A stretch of DNA of 64,000 nt. Source: UBA1426 sp050953365 (lineage in GTDB: Bacteria > Bacillota > Clostridia > Peptostreptococcales > Anaerovoracaceae). Positions within the stretch are counted from its first letter, which is position 1. Every line of letters begins with the position of its first letter. Under the pieces are notes generated by a model. The model saw only the letters and a program-made list of their open reading frames with translations, did no database searches and was not told the DNA's origin. The stretch lies in NCBI GenBank assembly GCA_050953365.1, contig JBMNMN010000004.1, forward strand, positions 1 to 64,000, given 5' to 3'. The position numbers and the translations under genes were made by a program. Positions 35,601-45,341 of the stretch are shown here, piece by piece.

Positions 35601-38549
35601 TTGAACAAGAAACGAATCGGACTTACCGCGCTCATTATCATTTTGCTGGTCATCCTGGGACTCTTTGGGGCGCTGATCGGTTTCATTACCGATTATCTCT
35701 GGTTTAGAGAACTGGGATACACCAGCGTATTCTTCAAACAGCTTTTCACACAATTAAAGCTGGGAATTCCCACTTTCCTTATCCTTACGGCGTTGTCTTA
35801 TATATATTTGATGGGGCTTAAAAAAGGATATTACAAGCGGGTGGAGATCGCTCCCAATCCGGGAATGAAGGAGAAAACCCTAAATTCCATTGCATTGGGA
35901 ATCAGTGCGGTATTCGGCCTTGTAATCACACTGACAACGGTGACCCGGCTTTGGTTTGAGATTCTCAAGTTCACCAACAGTACGGAATTTGGAATAGCCG
36001 ATCCGATTTTTAATATGGACATTTCCTTCTACGTTTTTCGGCTTGAGTTGATCACCCATGCCAACCAGATTTTGATTGGGGTCATCGTAGCCTTTATGAT
36101 TCTTACGTTGCTGTTCTACTCTATCCTGCTCTCCATGAGAAGGCCCAGAATCTTTGAACAGCAGGAAGGCAGCGAGTTCGAGTACGATGCCGACGGCGAG
36201 CAGCGCTATACAGGAAACTATTCACAAGGTTTCGGCGCTTTCGGGCAAAGCATAAACGATATGTTCGGAGGCATGTTTAAAGGCTTCAATACTCCGCCGA
36301 GACGCAGAGGTTCGACGCAGCTGGACAAGGATAATCTGAAGCAGCTGTTAGCCATCGCCTCCAAACAGATCAAAGTGCTGGGTGTGGTTTTCTTCCTGAT
36401 GGTAGGTGTGAATTTCTGGCTCAAGCAGTACCAGCTGTTGTACTCGGGTACCGGCGTTGTGTACGGAGCGGGCTTTACAGACATCAACGTTACCCTCTGG
36501 GTATACAGAATACTCATTGGATTATCTCTTGTGGCAGCCGTTACTTTTGTTGTGGGATTCCAAAAGAAAAAGCCCAAGATGATGCTGGCGGTGCCCCTCA
36601 TAATGATCATTCTTTCCGCCGCCGGAAGCGGGGCTGCAATTATGGTGCAGAACTTCATTGTCTCACCGGATGAAATTAATAAGGAATACCCATATTTGCA
36701 GAACAACATTACCTATACACAATACGCCTATGATTTACAGGATATCGTCACCAAGGAATTTGCCGCGTCGAATATGCTCACTAAAGATGACATCCTCAAC
36801 AACATGGGCACCATTTCCAATATCCGCATCAACGACTTTGAGCCTGCGGAGAAGTTCTACAATCAGGCGCAGAACCTGCGAAGCTATTATCAGTTCAACG
36901 ATGTGGACGTGGACCGTTATATGATCAACGGGGAATATACCCAGACGTTCCTATCCGCTCGTGAAATTGACGAAACGAACCCCCTGATTATGAATCAGCC
37001 CTGGCTTTCCAAACATTTGAAATATACCCACGGATACGGCATCACCCTTTCCAGAGTTGATAAAGTAACGGAAAGCGGTCAGCCGGATATGCTTATCAAG
37101 AGTATTCCGCCCGAATCCGCCGTTGAAGAAATTACCATCGATCGTCCGGAGATTTATTTCGGCGAACTGACAAACAACTATGTCATTACCAATACGGATG
37201 AGCCGGAATTTGACTATCCCAGCGGTGACGCCAACGTATACACTACTTATGAGGGCGATGCGGGAATCCGCTTGAATCTGATTAATCGCGTGCTTTTCTC
37301 CATCAGGGAACGCAGCTTAAAGATTCTGGTTTCCAGCAACATTGACAGCGATTCCAGGATTCATATCTACAGAAACATCCGGGATAGAGTGCAAAAGATT
37401 GCTCCGTTCTTAAGCTACGATGCGGATCCTTATATCGTAACCGTGGACGGAAAGCTCTACTGGATGATGGATGCATATACCTATAGCAGCTATTATCCTT
37501 ATTCCGAGCCTTTCAGCCCAGACACCCGGGTGAATTACATTCGGAACTCCATCAAAGTAGTTATCGATGCATACAATGGGCAAACGAATTATTACTTAGT
37601 TGATGATAAGGATCCCATTGCCAATACTTTGAAGCAGATTTATCCGAAACTCTTTAAGGATTTCGACGAGATGCCGGAGTCGCTGCAGAAACATATTCGT
37701 TACCCCAACATGCTCTTCTCTATTCAGGCGAGCATTTACACCAAATACCATATGAAAGATGTGAAAGTATTCTATCTGTCCGAAGACAGATGGGAGATTT
37801 CTCAGGAAATCTATGGAACAGAACCGCAGCAGATGCAACCCAACTATTACATCATGAAGCTGCCGGGAGAGGAAAAGGAAGAGTTTATTAACTCCATACC
37901 CTACACGCCTTATGGGAAAAAGAATATGACCGGCCTTCTGGTTGCTCGAAACGACGGAGAGCATTACGGAGAGCTTATACTTTACAGGCTTCCGAAGTCT
38001 AAAATCGTTTACGGGCCTATGCAGATCGAAGGCTTTATCGATCAGCAGACGGAGATTTCCAAAGAATTCTCGCTGTGGAACTCTGCGGGCTCCAGCTATA
38101 ACAGGGGCAATATGTTCGTAATTCCCATCGAAGATTCCCTGGTCTACGTTGAGCCGATCTACCTGGAGGCTACCAACAGCAGCCTGCCCGAGGTTAAGAG
38201 GGTCATTATCTACTACAATGACCGGATCGCCTACGAGCCGTCGCTGGCCGAGGCATTGGATGCCATGTTTGGGGCCGGTTCCGGATCGCCTCTCAACGGG
38301 GATGATACAGAGCAGCCGGGAGGGACTCCTTCCGAGACGCCGGGCGAAGGCATCCTGGATACGGATGCATTGATTCGCAGAGCCGTAGACGCTTACAACA
38401 ACGCAATTTCCGCCCAGCAGAGCGGGGATTGGGCTGCGTACGGACGGTATCTGAAAGAGCTGGAAGACTACCTGAACAGGCTGAGCCCGGAATCCTCTGT
38501 AAACGAGGCGGATATGGAGCTTGACGAAACAGATATTATTCCGGATTAA
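35601..38549 (+). CDS. UPF0182 family membrane protein
   Basis: At 982 residues this is a standard UPF0182 protein. The N-terminal third has about seven transmembrane helices (first ALIIILLVILGLFGALIGFI), with the conserved ITDYLWFRELGY motif after helix 1. The large remainder is extracytoplasmic (LPGEEKEEFINSIPYTPYGKKNMTGLLVARND, GPMQIEGFIDQQTEISKEFSLWNSAGSSYNRGNM, the most conserved blocks). A C-terminal acidic linker leads to a helical tail (AVDAYNNAISAQQSGDWAAYGRYLKELE). Function unknown. AGAGAGGTG precedes the start codon at 35601. Confidence 0.93.
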   Translation: MNKKRIGLTALIIILLVILGLFGALIGFITDYLWFRELGYTSVFFKQLFTQLKLGIPTFLILTALSYIYLMGLKKGYYKRVEIAPNPGMKEKTLNSIALGISAVFGLVITLTTVTRLWFEILKFTNSTEFGIADPIFNMDISFYVFRLELITHANQILIGVIVAFMILTLLFYSILLSMRRPRIFEQQEGSEFEYDADGEQRYTGNYSQGFGAFGQSINDMFGGMFKGFNTPPRRRGSTQLDKDNLKQLLAIASKQIKVLGVVFFLMVGVNFWLKQYQLLYSGTGVVYGAGFTDINVTLWVYRILIGLSLVAAVTFVVGFQKKKPKMMLAVPLIMIILSAAGSGAAIMVQNFIVSPDEINKEYPYLQNNITYTQYAYDLQDIVTKEFAASNMLTKDDILNNMGTISNIRINDFEPAEKFYNQAQNLRSYYQFNDVDVDRYMINGEYTQTFLSAREIDETNPLIMNQPWLSKHLKYTHGYGITLSRVDKVTESGQPDMLIKSIPPESAVEEITIDRPEIYFGELTNNYVITNTDEPEFDYPSGDANVYTTYEGDAGIRLNLINRVLFSIRERSLKILVSSNIDSDSRIHIYRNIRDRVQKIAPFLSYDADPYIVTVDGKLYWMMDAYTYSSYYPYSEPFSPDTRVNYIRNSIKVVIDAYNGQTNYYLVDDKDPIANTLKQIYPKLFKDFDEMPESLQKHIRYPNMLFSIQASIYTKYHMKDVKVFYLSEDRWEISQEIYGTEPQQMQPNYYIMKLPGEEKEEFINSIPYTPYGKKNMTGLLVARNDGEHYGELILYRLPKSKIVYGPMQIEGFIDQQTEISKEFSLWNSAGSSYNRGNMFVIPIEDSLVYVEPIYLEATNSSLPEVKRVIIYYNDRIAYEPSLAEALDAMFGAGSGSPLNGDDTEQPGGTPSETPGEGILDTDALIRRAVDAYNNAISAQQSGDWAAYGRYLKELEDYLNRLSPESSVNEADMELDETDIIPD

Positions 38550-38583
38550 CGAATCTTATAATAAGATCGAACCGATAGAAATC

Positions 38584-38613
38584 CAAGGAGACGGCAATCG
38601 CCGTCTCCTTTAT
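38584..38613 (+). terminator. Rho-independent terminator after UPF0182
   Basis: AGGAGACGGC-AATC-GCCGTCTCCTTTATA. Ten-pair stem with a short T-rich tail. Confidence 0.8.
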
Positions 38614-38761
38614 ACTTGAGGCCTGTATTTTGTGTCAAACACCAAATACAACACCCTTTACAACTTACAAAGGCTCGACAAAGCCCTGCGAGCGGTGGTA
38701 TAATATTCAATCAGAATAAATTCAAGGCATTAGACATTATAATATGAAAGGAGCATGACCA

Positions 38762-40669
38762 GTGGATTTTAAACGAATGCTATTTACCATACCTGCAGAA
38801 TCTCATACAAAGGAAGAGATTACTGCGTTGCTAATGGATCATCCGGAAGTCATGTTCGTTTCTTTTATGGGCGTGGACATTGGGGGCCATGACACGGATG
38901 AAAAGATCCCGGTGGGACTGTTCATAAAGGAGATGGATCAGTTTTTCTCGCAAGGTGTGCAAACGGACGGCTCCAGTGTTGTTCTGCCTAAAATTGCCGC
39001 ATTAAATAACGCCAAGGTCGATATCATTCCCGATCTGGATGTTAATTGGTACGTGGACTATAACTTTCTCAATATAGATGAAGAAACCGGATTGCCTGTG
39101 GGGACTCTCAGAATCCCTTCTACGCTGTTTCACAACGATACGGCGGAGGTGGGTTCCAGGTCCATACTGAGACGCACCGCAAAGCTGTTTGAAAAGGAGC
39201 TTTTCAGGCTTCTCAGAGAGCATCCGTATGTTTTCAATTATTTGAACATTGATTCGGTGGACGACATCGAGGAATTTGAACTGACGGGAGCCACAGAGCT
39301 GGAGTTCTGGGTCAAGACGCCGGAAGACAAAGCGGACAGGGAGCAGCTTTCCACCTCCCAGGAACTGAAGGAGCAGTATTGGCAAAGGACGAGAGGACCG
39401 GTACGAACCGCTCTTGAGCGAACGCTTCATTTTCTGGATCAGTATGGATTCGGCATTGAAATGGGACACAAAGAGGTGGGTGGAATTAAGGCCAAGCTTG
39501 GCCATTCCGGCCGTTACGATCACATTATGGAGCAGCTTGAAATCGATTGGAGGTTCAGCACCTTGCTGCAATCCGCCGACAATGAGCTGCATATTCGCTA
39601 TGTGATAAAGGATATTTTCCGCGCCCACGGCTTAGACGTAACTTTTATGGCAAAGCCCATAGAAGGCGTTTCCGGAAACGGAGCCCATACACATATGGGC
39701 GTAGCCGCCAAGCTGAAGGACGGAAGGAAAGTGAATCTCTTTGCTCCCAAAAACATGAGGGAAGATTTCCTGACTCCTATCGGCTACGGGGCCTTAATGG
39801 GAATCCTTAAAAACTACGAGGTTATGAACCCCTTTATTTCCTCCACAAACGATGCGCTCAACCGGTTGAAGGTAGGCTTTGAAGCTCCGGTATGTATCGT
39901 GACCTCTCTGGGGCACAAGAAGGAAAACCCGTCCAGGAACCGGACTGTCCTCATCGGCCTGATAAGAGATGAGAAGAACCCGCTGAGCACCCGGTTCGAG
40001 CTTCGTTCCCCCAATCCGAAGAGCAATAAATACTTAGTCATGGCAACATCCTACCTGGCCATGTTGGACGGTATTGAAGCTTGCTTAAAGAATCAAAAGA
40101 CTCCCGAGGAGCTGGAGAGGGCCTTATCGAAAAAGTACGGTGAGGAGGCCTTTTATCTGGAAAAAAACAGAGCCTATCGCAGCGAAGAGGATGTGTATAA
40201 AGCCTATACCCAGGAAGAACGGGATCTATACTTTGGAAAACCACCGGAAACGGTATGGGAAAACGTACGCAGTTTTGACGAGCATCCCGAAAAGCTGGCC
40301 ATACTTAAAAGGGAAGGTGTTTTTGATGATATCACCATAGACTCCTATAAAGAGGCGGTAATTGCTCAATGGGCCATGGAGCTTCATCACCGCATCATCC
40401 CCAACGTAATGGAACGAGTTCGGGAATGCCGTAAGTGCCATCAAGACAACGATTGCACAGATTTGGATCTGCTTCATTGGAGTAAAATACAGGAATTGCG
40501 CGTATATCTCGGTCAGGACAGGATCGGGAAAAAATCTCTCCTGACTCGAATTAAGATAGCTTTGGATGAAGGCGATTACCAGCTTGCTTCGGATCTGCAG
40601 AAGGAAATGCAGATGAAGATAGAAGACTTGATCGAAACCTACGTAGAATATAAGAAGAACCTGTTTTAA
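38762..40669 (+). CDS. glnA: Glutamine synthetase, long form
   Basis: A 635-residue glutamine synthetase. Catalytic-domain signatures are present: TELEFWV (metal-binding Glu), GHKEVGGIKAKLGHSGRYDHIMEQLEIDWRF, the nucleotide and glutamate-binding FMAKPIEGVSGNGAHTHMGV, and RNRTVLIGLIRDEKNPLSTRFELRSPN. Ordinary GSI is about 440-470 residues; here extra sequence lies in the N-terminal half and in a C-terminal extension of about 190 residues containing RECRKCHQDNDC. It belongs to the long clostridial branch. GTG 38762 is the start, with AAAGGAGC nine bases upstream. It stands alone between terminator and serS. Confidence 0.85.
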   Translation: MDFKRMLFTIPAESHTKEEITALLMDHPEVMFVSFMGVDIGGHDTDEKIPVGLFIKEMDQFFSQGVQTDGSSVVLPKIAALNNAKVDIIPDLDVNWYVDYNFLNIDEETGLPVGTLRIPSTLFHNDTAEVGSRSILRRTAKLFEKELFRLLREHPYVFNYLNIDSVDDIEEFELTGATELEFWVKTPEDKADREQLSTSQELKEQYWQRTRGPVRTALERTLHFLDQYGFGIEMGHKEVGGIKAKLGHSGRYDHIMEQLEIDWRFSTLLQSADNELHIRYVIKDIFRAHGLDVTFMAKPIEGVSGNGAHTHMGVAAKLKDGRKVNLFAPKNMREDFLTPIGYGALMGILKNYEVMNPFISSTNDALNRLKVGFEAPVCIVTSLGHKKENPSRNRTVLIGLIRDEKNPLSTRFELRSPNPKSNKYLVMATSYLAMLDGIEACLKNQKTPEELERALSKKYGEEAFYLEKNRAYRSEEDVYKAYTQEERDLYFGKPPETVWENVRSFDEHPEKLAILKREGVFDDITIDSYKEAVIAQWAMELHHRIIPNVMERVRECRKCHQDNDCTDLDLLHWSKIQELRVYLGQDRIGKKSLLTRIKIALDEGDYQLASDLQKEMQMKIEDLIETYVEYKKNLF

Positions 40670-40715
40670 AACAACTTAAAGGTGTGAGAAAGAAAAGAGG
40701 AAAAGAGGAAGGCAA

Positions 40716-42068
40716 ATGTTAGACATTAAGAGACTCCGCGAAGATTTTGAAGCAGTCAAGCAGAAGGTGGAATCCAGAGGACAAGGGGATTTTGGCCTCG
40801 ACCGGGTCATGGATCTGGATGCAAAGAGGAGAGGGCTGCTGGCGGAGGTGGAAGCGAAGAAAAATCGTCAGAACTTGGATTCGAAACAGATTCCCAAGCT
40901 AAAAAAAGAAGGGAAGGACGTAACGGACCTGATGGCGGAGATGAAAGCGCTCTCGGAAGAGATCAAGCAGATGGATGCCCAGGTGGCGATGATCGAAGAA
41001 GAATTGCAAAAAGCCCTTCTGAACATCCCCAATACCCCCAGCGATAAAGTTCCCGTCGGAGCAAACGATGAGGACAATGAAGAAGTTCGCAAGTGGGGCG
41101 AGCCCAGATCCGTGGATTTCGAGCTAAAAGCCCACTGGGATGTGGGAGCGGATCTAGATATTTTGGATTTTGAAAGAGCCACCAAAATCGCCGGTACCAG
41201 GTTTACCGTGTACAAAGGGCTGGGAGCCAGGTTGGAGCGTGCCGTAATCAACTTTATGCTGGATTTGCATACGAAGGAACACGGCTTTACGGAGATTTTG
41301 CCTCCCTTTATGGTCAACCGGGATGCCATGACAGGCACCGGGCAGCTTCCTAAGTTTGAGGAGGACATGTTCCATGTGCCCGCAAAGGACTTCTTCCTGA
41401 TCCCGACGGCGGAAGTACCCGTCACGAACTTGCTGATGAACGAGATTCTGGACGGGGACAAGCTTCCCATTTACTATACGGCTTATACTCCCTGCTTCCG
41501 GAAAGAGGCAGGCTCTGCCGGCAGAGATACCCGGGGGCTGATTCGTCAGCATCAGTTTAATAAGGTGGAGTTGGTGAAGTTCTGTAAACCGGAGGATTCC
41601 TACGAGGAACTGGAATCCCTCACCGCTGCGGCGGAAGAGGTGTTGAAGCGGTTGGAAATTCCATATCGTGTAGTTCGGCTGTGCACCGGTGACTTAGGTT
41701 TCAGCTCGGCCATGACCTATGACATCGAAGTGTGGATGCCAAGCTACGGTAAATATGTGGAGATCTCCTCCTGCAGCAATTTTGAAAGTTTTCAAGCCAG
41801 GAGAGCCAACATCCGTTTTCGTCGCGAAGCGGGAAGCAAAGCCGAGTATGTGCATACTTTAAACGGATCCGGACTGGCTGTAGGCAGAACCACGGCGGCC
41901 ATTCTGGAAAATTATCAGCAGGCGGACGGTTCCGTAGTGGTGCCGGAAGCGCTTCGTCCGTATATGGGTATCGATATCATTAAAAAAATAAGGCGCAGAA
42001 TACCACACCAGTCACACCCGGAAGGCCCTTTGCCTTGCGGCTGCCGAAGGAGGCTGAAATGGCATTAA
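40716..42068 (+). CDS. serS: Seryl-tRNA synthetase
   Basis: Class II synthetase charging tRNA-Ser. The N-terminal antiparallel coiled coil (about residues 25-110, EVEAKKNRQNLDSKQIPKL...) is followed by motif 1, motif 2 (TPCFRKEAGSAGRDTRGLIRQHQFNKVELVKF) and motif 3 (LNGSGLAVGRTTAAILENYQ). The usual ending RPYMG is followed here by about 25 extra residues (IDIIKKIRRRIPHQSH...), the last of which overlap the start of the next gene. Length 450 against a normal 420-430. Confidence 0.95.
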   Translation: MLDIKRLREDFEAVKQKVESRGQGDFGLDRVMDLDAKRRGLLAEVEAKKNRQNLDSKQIPKLKKEGKDVTDLMAEMKALSEEIKQMDAQVAMIEEELQKALLNIPNTPSDKVPVGANDEDNEEVRKWGEPRSVDFELKAHWDVGADLDILDFERATKIAGTRFTVYKGLGARLERAVINFMLDLHTKEHGFTEILPPFMVNRDAMTGTGQLPKFEEDMFHVPAKDFFLIPTAEVPVTNLLMNEILDGDKLPIYYTAYTPCFRKEAGSAGRDTRGLIRQHQFNKVELVKFCKPEDSYEELESLTAAAEEVLKRLEIPYRVVRLCTGDLGFSSAMTYDIEVWMPSYGKYVEISSCSNFESFQARRANIRFRREAGSKAEYVHTLNGSGLAVGRTTAAILENYQQADGSVVVPEALRPYMGIDIIKKIRRRIPHQSHPEGPLPCGCRRRLKWH

Positions 42069-42268
42069 AGATATATGTGGGCGATATTTTAGAATTGAAA
42101 AAACAGCATCCCTGCGGAGGAAAAACCTTCGAGGTTATGCGGGCAGGGATGGATTTTCGATTGAAGTGCTTAACCTGCGGGACGCAGGTTTGGCTTACAA
42201 GGCCGAATCTTGAGAAAAGAGTGAGAAAAATTACGCCTGCAGCGAAAGAAGAAGGGGAGCAAGCATAA
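42059..42268 (+). CDS. DUF951 family protein
   Basis: A 69-residue protein with the DUF951 pattern: YVGDILELKKQHPCGGKTFEVMRAGMDFRLKCLTCGTQVWLTR, in which Cys of HPCGG and of KCLTCG probably bind a metal. Widespread in Firmicutes, function unknown, possibly nucleic-acid binding. ATG 42059 is set by AAGGAGG five bases upstream; the gene overlaps the serS stop by 10 bp, so the two are coupled. Confidence 0.9.
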   Translation: MALKIYVGDILELKKQHPCGGKTFEVMRAGMDFRLKCLTCGTQVWLTRPNLEKRVRKITPAAKEEGEQA

Positions 42269-42285
42269 ACGGCTCCTCTTTTTAT
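42252..42285 (+). terminator. Terminator after serS-DUF951
   Basis: GGGGAGC-loop-GGCTCCTC followed by TTTTTATTT. The stem overlaps the DUF951 stop region. Confidence 0.65.
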
Positions 42286-42325
42286 TTAATAATTTTACAA
42301 GCAATCGCAACCTGAGAAAAAGTGG

Positions 42326-42354
42326 TTGACAAACAAAAAAACTTCTCATATACT
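42326..42354 (+). promoter_or_regulatory. Sigma-A promoter of the leuAB operon
   Basis: TTGACA at 42326-42331, a 17 bp spacer, and TATACT at 42349-42354. Transcription should start near 42361, giving a leader of about 315 nucleotides. Confidence 0.75.
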
Positions 42355-42360
42355 GTTTCC

Positions 42361-42634
42361 TATACACAAAAAATGCCATGACGGAGTTTTGATTGATACA
42401 GAATAGGTTACAGAGAGCCGGCGGCAGCTGGGAAGCCGGTACCATAGTGTCATTCATCCTCGCTCCCGAGCAGAATCCCCGAAAGCTTGTTCAAGCAATT
42501 AAGGGGTTACGGCAGGCACCGTTATCATAGCCAAAGGTTTGTTGGAACCTGCAGAGAGACCGGATTTTCCGGTAAACAGGGTGGTACCGCGGTAGTATTA
42601 TCGTCCCTGGAGTCAAACTCCGGGGACTTTTTAA
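42361..42634 (+). promoter_or_regulatory. T-box leader controlling leuA
   Basis: The canonical T-box GGGTGGTACCGCGG lies at 42580-42593 and is followed by the terminator GTCCCTGGAGT-loop-ACTCCGGGGAC with TTTTT at 42603-42633. Stem I begins around CAGAGAGCCGGC (42410). Uncharged tRNA pairs its NCCA with the T-box bulge and favours the antiterminator. The downstream leuA implies tRNA-Leu; a CTC triplet occurs near 42459 in the likely specifier region, but I could not fold the leader well enough to assign it. Confidence 0.85.
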
Positions 42635-42676
42635 TTCCCGGAAAACATGCATCAACTAGAAACGGAGGATTTTAAA

Positions 42677-44203
42677 ATGAGCAAGCTGATCAAGATCTTT
42701 GATACTACCCTCAGAGATGGTGAGCAGTCACCGGGCTGCAGCATGAACATAAAAGAAAAAATCCAAATGGCAAAACAGTTGGAAAGGATGAAGGTGGATA
42801 TTATTGAAGCGGGTTTTGCCATCTCCTCCCCGGGCGATTTCCGGTCGGTCCGGGCAGTGGCGGAAACGGTTAAGGAATCGGTAGTGGCCAGTCTGGCCAG
42901 GGCCGCGAAGGAAGACATAGACCGCGCCTGGGAGGCCGTATCCGTGGCGGAGCAGCCCAGGATTCATACCTTTATAGCCACCTCGCCCATACACATGAAA
43001 TACAAGCTGAACATGACTCCCGATCAAGTGGTGGAGCAAGCCGCAGCGATGGTAAAGTACGCGAAAAGCTACTGCAGCGACATCGAGTTTTCCGCAGAGG
43101 ATGCCACAAGAAGCGATCTGGATTTCTTGGCAAGGATCTTTACGGAAGTAATTAAAGCCGGCGCCACAACCATAAACATTCCGGACACGGTTGGCTACAC
43201 GGTACCCGATGAATTCTACGATTTTTTAATCCGGCTTCAAGAGTTCTGTCCGGCTTTAGATAAGGCGGATATTTCCGTTCACTGCCATAACGACCTGGGT
43301 TTGGGCGTGGCTAACTCCCTGGCCGCTATTAAAGCGGGCGCAGTTCAGGTGGAGACTACCATTAACGGAATCGGGGAAAGAGCCGGTAATGCGGCAATGG
43401 AAGAATTGGTCATGGCCTTAAAGACACGAAACGATGTCTTAAAGGCAGATACGAGAATCGTGACTACCGAAATCATGAGAGCTTCAAAGATGCTTACAAG
43501 CATTACAGGCGTGAAAGTGCAGCCCAATAAAGCCATCGTCGGCGAAAATGCTTTCGCTCACGAGGCGGGCATCCATCAGCATGGGGTTTTACGGAACAAA
43601 GAAACCTATGAGATTATGACTCCCGAGTCGGTGGGTCTCACAACGAGCAACATGGTGCTTGGCAAGCATTCAGGCAAGCATGCTCTGAGGAGCAAGGCGG
43701 AAGAGCTTGGCTTTGAACTTACCGAGGAAGCCTTAGAGAGGGCATTTACCAGATTCAAAGAACTTGCGGACAAAAAGAAACGGATTTATGACGGTGATAT
43801 AGAAGCTCTGCTGAGCAAGGAAGCCTTGCAGGTACCAAAGGCTTATCAGATGAAAAGCTTTGTCATTAACAGCGGCAACAATATCACTTCTACAGCGGTG
43901 GTGGAAGTCATAAAAGACGAAAAAACCATCGAAAAGGTAGCCAGAGGAGACGGCCCCATCGATGCGGCTTTCCAAGCCATAGGAAAAATTGTGGGCAAGC
44001 AAATGAAACTGGAGGACTACCAGCTTCATTCCGTAACGGAAGGGATGGACGCTCTGGGGGACGCCTTGGTGAAAATCAGCAGCAACGGCAAGACTTATGC
44101 CGGAAGAGGCCTTTCTACCGACGTAATCGAAGCCAGTATTCACGCTTATATCAATGCAGTGAACAAAATGGTCTATGAGGAGAGCAAAACAAATGGAGTA
44201 TAA
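42677..44203 (+). CDS. leuA: 2-Isopropylmalate synthase
   Basis: First committed step of leucine synthesis: acetyl-CoA plus 2-ketoisovalerate to 2-isopropylmalate. TIM-barrel start KIFDTTLRDGEQSPGCSM, HCHNDLGLGVANSLAAIKAGA (metal-binding HxH) and GERAGNAAMEE are all present, then the LeuA dimer/allosteric domain from about residue 375 (FVINSGNNITSTAVVEVIKDEK). Length 508 is normal for the feedback-regulated type. ATG 42677 with GGAGG upstream is used; an upstream in-frame ATG at 42647 lies in the terminator tail. Coupled to leuB. Confidence 0.96.
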   Translation: MSKLIKIFDTTLRDGEQSPGCSMNIKEKIQMAKQLERMKVDIIEAGFAISSPGDFRSVRAVAETVKESVVASLARAAKEDIDRAWEAVSVAEQPRIHTFIATSPIHMKYKLNMTPDQVVEQAAAMVKYAKSYCSDIEFSAEDATRSDLDFLARIFTEVIKAGATTINIPDTVGYTVPDEFYDFLIRLQEFCPALDKADISVHCHNDLGLGVANSLAAIKAGAVQVETTINGIGERAGNAAMEELVMALKTRNDVLKADTRIVTTEIMRASKMLTSITGVKVQPNKAIVGENAFAHEAGIHQHGVLRNKETYEIMTPESVGLTTSNMVLGKHSGKHALRSKAEELGFELTEEALERAFTRFKELADKKKRIYDGDIEALLSKEALQVPKAYQMKSFVINSGNNITSTAVVEVIKDEKTIEKVARGDGPIDAAFQAIGKIVGKQMKLEDYQLHSVTEGMDALGDALVKISSNGKTYAGRGLSTDVIEASIHAYINAVNKMVYEESKTNGV

Positions 44204-45263
44204 AATAGCTGTGGTTTCCGGTGACGGAATCGGACCCGAAATAATTGAAGAGGCGAAGAAAGTTTTGATTCAGGTGGGCAGGAGGTTCGGGCATCACTTT
44301 GAATTCAATCATGTACTGGCGGGAGGCTGCGCCATCGATGCGGTGGGAGAATGCCTGCCCCGGGAGACCGTTTCGGATTGCCGCAACAGCGACAGCGTTT
44401 TGTTAGGAGCTGTGGGCGGCCCCAAATGGGACGGCCTGCCGGGAGAAAAACGACCGGAGAAGGCGCTTCTTGGGCTGAGACAGGAATTGGGGCTGTACGC
44501 CAACTTACGGCCGGCGCTGTTGTTCTCGGAACTTTCCGATGCCTGCCCCTTAAAGCCTGAACTTGTAGAGGGCGGGCTGGATTTGTTGGTGGTAAGGGAG
44601 CTCACCGGCGGCATATACTTTGGAGAAAAGGGACAATGCGACACGGAGCAGGGACCGGGCGCCTACGATGTGGAGTTATATACGGAAAAAGAAGTGGAGC
44701 GCATTGCCCGCTTTGCATTTAGCATGGCAATGAAGAGGAACGGGAAGCTGACCAGTGTTGACAAAGCCAATGTGCTGGAAAGCTCGCGTCTTTGGAGAAG
44801 AATTGTCAATGCCGTTTCACAGGACTTTCCAAAAGTGGAACTGTCGCACATGTATGTAGATAATGCGGCCATGCAGTTGATTCGCGATCCCAAGCAGTTT
44901 GACGTAATTGTGACAAGCAATATGTTTGGAGACATCCTCTCCGATGAGGCCAGCATGGTTGTGGGCTCCATCGGATTGCTGCCTTCTGCCAGCATAGGGG
45001 AGGGATCCTTCGGCATGTATGAGCCAATACACGGCAGTGCTCCCGATCTGGCGGGAAAAGATATTGCAAATCCCATCGCCACCATTTTATCTGCGGCAAT
45101 GATGCTGCGTTACAGCTTCGGACTTTCGGAGGAGGCGGATGCGGTAGAAGCCGCCGTTAAGGAATTTCTTCAGGAAGGCTACCGCACTCAGGATATCATG
45201 ACGGAAGGGATGAAATTGACGGGTACCCGGGAAGCCGGGGACAGAATCGCGGCGGCTATTTAA
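44193..45263 (+). CDS. leuB: 3-Isopropylmalate dehydrogenase
   Basis: NAD-dependent oxidative decarboxylation of 3-isopropylmalate. IAVVSGDGIGPEI start, VGGPKWDGLPGEKRPEKALLGLRQELGLYANLRP, VRELTGGIYFGEKGQ, VDKANVLESSRLWR, and the metal-binding VTSNMFGDILSDEASM. 356 residues. ATG 44193 (MEYKIAVV) is chosen; it overlaps leuA by 11 bp. leuC and leuD (isomerase) are not in this operon and must be elsewhere. Confidence 0.96.
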   Translation: MEYKIAVVSGDGIGPEIIEEAKKVLIQVGRRFGHHFEFNHVLAGGCAIDAVGECLPRETVSDCRNSDSVLLGAVGGPKWDGLPGEKRPEKALLGLRQELGLYANLRPALLFSELSDACPLKPELVEGGLDLLVVRELTGGIYFGEKGQCDTEQGPGAYDVELYTEKEVERIARFAFSMAMKRNGKLTSVDKANVLESSRLWRRIVNAVSQDFPKVELSHMYVDNAAMQLIRDPKQFDVIVTSNMFGDILSDEASMVVGSIGLLPSASIGEGSFGMYEPIHGSAPDLAGKDIANPIATILSAAMMLRYSFGLSEEADAVEAAVKEFLQEGYRTQDIMTEGMKLTGTREAGDRIAAAI

Positions 45264-45341
45264 ACCGGATAGAATGAATTTACCAATAAATTAACAAAAA
45301 ATCTCTTGCCAACAAGGAAGAATTTTGTTATAATATTAACA

